Shown here: one piece after another, positions 5,839 through 7,339 of the stretch
Numbering within the stretch: position 1 is the stretch's first letter
How the letters are laid out: every line of letters begins with the position of its first letter
Source: DATNBT01 sp964579765
Lineage (GTDB): Bacteria > Acidobacteriota > Vicinamibacteria > Vicinamibacterales > CAVVIG01
Length of the DNA stretch: 7,339 nt
Assembly (NCBI GenBank): GCA_964579765.1
Contig: CAZOIK010000204.1
Span: 1-7,339 of the forward strand
Direction of reading: 5' to 3'
Position numbers and translations under genes: made by a program
Notes under the pieces: model-generated
Database searches by the model: none
Told to the model about the DNA's origin: nothing
What the model saw: only the letters and a program-made list of their open reading frames with translations

Positions 5839-7202
5839 CCCATCTGCTGCTCGCCGCCGCCGTGCTCACGATGCGCGTGGACTACTACCACACGGGCAAC
5901 GCCACCCAACAGCACTTCAGCCTCGATCGCGTCGTCGTCGAGCCGCTGGCGTGGCCGGGCGATCCGGCCAAGACCATCGACACGACGAGGCGCGGCAAGT
6001 ACTCCTTCCAGGTGATCGACGAGGCGACGAAGAAGGTGCTCTACTCGCGCGGCTTCGCGTCCGTCTACGGCGAGTGGGAGACGACGGCGGAGGCGAAGAA
6101 GATCGACCGCACGTTTTCCGAGTCGCTGCGGTTTCCGGCGGTCGAGAAGCCCGTGCGGATCGTGGTGCAGGAGCGCGACGCGAAGAACCAGTTCAAAGAC
6201 GTCTGGACGATGACGCTCGACCCGGCCGACAAGTTCGTCGTCCGGGCGGGCGCGCTCGCGTCGGCCGGGCCGCTGATCAAGCTGCACGAGCGCGGCGATC
6301 CGGCGACGAAGCTCGATCTGCTCGTGCTCGGCGACGGCTACACGGCGGCCGAGCGCGGCAAGTTTCAGCGCGACGCGGAGCGCCTGCTCAAAGTCTTCTT
6401 CGCGACGTCGCCGTTCAAGGAGCGCGAGAACGACATCAACGTCTGGGGGCTCGTGCCCGCGTCCACCGACTCCGGCATCTCGATCCCGTCGCAGCACATC
6501 TACAAGCGGACGGCGCTCGGGACGACGTACGACACGTTCGACTCGGACCGCTACGTGCTGACCGAGAACAACCGGAAGTTCCGCGACATCGCCGCCAACG
6601 CGCCGTACGAGGTCGTGGAGATCCTGACCAACAGCGAGAAGTACGGCGGCGGCGGCATCTACAATCTCTACAGCACCGTCGCGGCCGACTCCGAGTGGGC
6701 GCCGTACATCTTCGTCCACGAGTTCGGCCACCATCTCGCCGGGCTCGCCGACGAGTACTACACGTCGGACGTCGCGTATCTGCCGCCGACCGAGAAGGTG
6801 GAGCCGTGGGAGCCGAACGTGACGGCGCTGCTCGATCCGCTGAAGTTGAAGTGGCGCGATCTCGTCGCGCCCGGCACGCCCGTGCCGACGCCGTGGCCGA
6901 AGGCGCAGTTCGAGGCGCTGCAGAAGAAGGAGCAGGACGAGCGGCGCGCGCTGCGCGCCGCGAACCGGCCCGAAAAGGACATAAACGCGCTGTTTGCCCA
7001 GGAGCTGGCGCGGGACACGGCGCTGCTGAACGGCCCCGGGCTGGCCGGCAGGGTCGGGGCGTACGAGGGCGCCAACTACGAAGAGAAGGGGTACTACCGG
7101 CCGCAGTCCGACTGCATCATGTTTACACGCGACACGGTCGGGTTTTGCGCGGTGTGTCGGCGGGCGCTCGACGAGACGCTGGACCTTTACGCGAAGCGGT
7201 GA
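5835..7202 (+). CDS. M64-type (IgA peptidase family) zinc metallopeptidase, probably exported
   Basis: A 455-residue protein. Residues 3-13 are a short hydrophobic stretch (HLLLAAAVLTM) that may be a weak signal peptide; it carries no Lys or Arg. Residues about 14-130 match the M64 N-terminal beta domain (RVDYYHTGNATQQHFSLDRV, YGEWETT). The catalytic domain begins near 158 with DLLVLGDGYTAAERGKF and contains VPASTDSGISIPS. The zinc site is HEFGHHLAGLADEYY with His295, Glu296 and His299. The C-terminus has Cys427 and a CAVC pair at 438/441, which could form disulphides after export. The family is named for an IgA-cleaving enzyme, but soil members are general or unknown peptidases. It overlaps the permease gene by ATGA, suggesting that peptide breakdown and amino-acid uptake are made together. 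The reading frame stays open far upstream of the ATG, but the conserved protein begins here. Confidence 0.88.
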   Translation: MTHLLLAAAVLTMRVDYYHTGNATQQHFSLDRVVVEPLAWPGDPAKTIDTTRRGKYSFQVIDEATKKVLYSRGFASVYGEWETTAEAKKIDRTFSESLRFPAVEKPVRIVVQERDAKNQFKDVWTMTLDPADKFVVRAGALASAGPLIKLHERGDPATKLDLLVLGDGYTAAERGKFQRDAERLLKVFFATSPFKERENDINVWGLVPASTDSGISIPSQHIYKRTALGTTYDTFDSDRYVLTENNRKFRDIAANAPYEVVEILTNSEKYGGGGIYNLYSTVAADSEWAPYIFVHEFGHHLAGLADEYYTSDVAYLPPTEKVEPWEPNVTALLDPLKLKWRDLVAPGTPVPTPWPKAQFEALQKKEQDERRALRAANRPEKDINALFAQELARDTALLNGPGLAGRVGAYEGANYEEKGYYRPQSDCIMFTRDTVGFCAVCRRALDETLDLYAKR

Positions 7203-7276
7203 CAGACTACCGGCCCTGAGCGAGCCACGCGGCTCGGGGCGAGCCGGAGGGGCGCGCCCATCGGGAAAGGTGAATC
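7203..7276. other. GC-rich intergenic spacer with small hairpin
   Basis: A 74-base gap after the M64 peptidase. CGAGCC (7221-7226) and GGCTCG (7231-7236) form a six-pair stem with loop ACGC; a further GGCGCGCC palindrome lies at 7251-7258. No T-run follows, so intrinsic termination is doubtful. The end of the gap holds a good ribosome binding site, AAAGG at 7266-7270, six bases before the next ATG. No -10 box comparable to those elsewhere in the window is obvious, so the next gene may be transcribed from the peptidase operon. Confidence 0.5.
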
Positions 7277-7339
7277 ATGGACGACGATTTCGACAACGAC
7301 ATGGACTTGGCCGACGACGATCTGGGTGACTCGCTCGGC
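7277..7339 (+). CDS. Very acidic protein of unknown function, 3' end outside window
   Basis: The first 21 codons only: MDDDFDNDMDLADDDLGDSL and a final Gly at the window edge. Ten of the 21 residues are Asp and there is no basic residue, so the N-terminus is probably disordered. The ATG is well supported by AAAGG six bases upstream, one of the few clear Shine-Dalgarno sites in the window. The function cannot be inferred from this fragment. It is likely a separate soluble protein, because it has no signal sequence and no similarity to the preceding permease or peptidase. Confidence 0.6.
   Translation, partial: MDDDFDNDMDLADDDLGDSLG

Overview
The window comes from a GC-rich bacterial chromosome. 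The gene content, the leaderless-looking starts and two kinds of intergenic repeat resemble soil Acidobacteriota, perhaps the Vicinamibacteria. That placement is from memory of similar sequences and is tentative, because no rRNA or marker gene is present. No phage, transposase, CRISPR array, tRNA or defence gene was found. Coding density is high and the layout is two divergent gene blocks.

Left block, minus strand, read from 3457 down to 1. It starts with a 162-residue protein that looks like a much shortened amino-acid transporter: one membrane segment joined directly to the family's conserved C-terminal region. After 15 bp comes a DUF885 lipoprotein with a metallopeptidase-like HExxxGH motif. 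A 113-bp palindrome built from 8-bp units follows, and then a gallate dioxygenase of the fused LigB-LigA (DesB) type whose 3' end lies outside the window. The dioxygenase seems to have its own promoter, with a TAGAAT box six bases before the ATG.

Right block, plus strand, read from 3522 to the end. A 43-codon membrane microprotein overlaps the start of a class I SAM-dependent methyltransferase. A compound inverted repeat (4384-4440) follows, and then an APC-family amino-acid permease whose stop overlaps the start of an M64-type zinc peptidase (ATGA). A GC-rich hairpin region separates these from a very acidic reading frame that runs off the right edge.

The common theme is probably catabolism and scavenging: aromatic ring cleavage (gallate), two exported or envelope peptidase-like proteins, and an amino-acid permease coupled to one of them. 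No complete pathway is visible. The best leads are the internally deleted transporter, the octamer palindrome placed exactly between a stop codon and a promoter, the unannotated microprotein, and the repeated pattern of -10 boxes placed only 6-9 bases before start codons.
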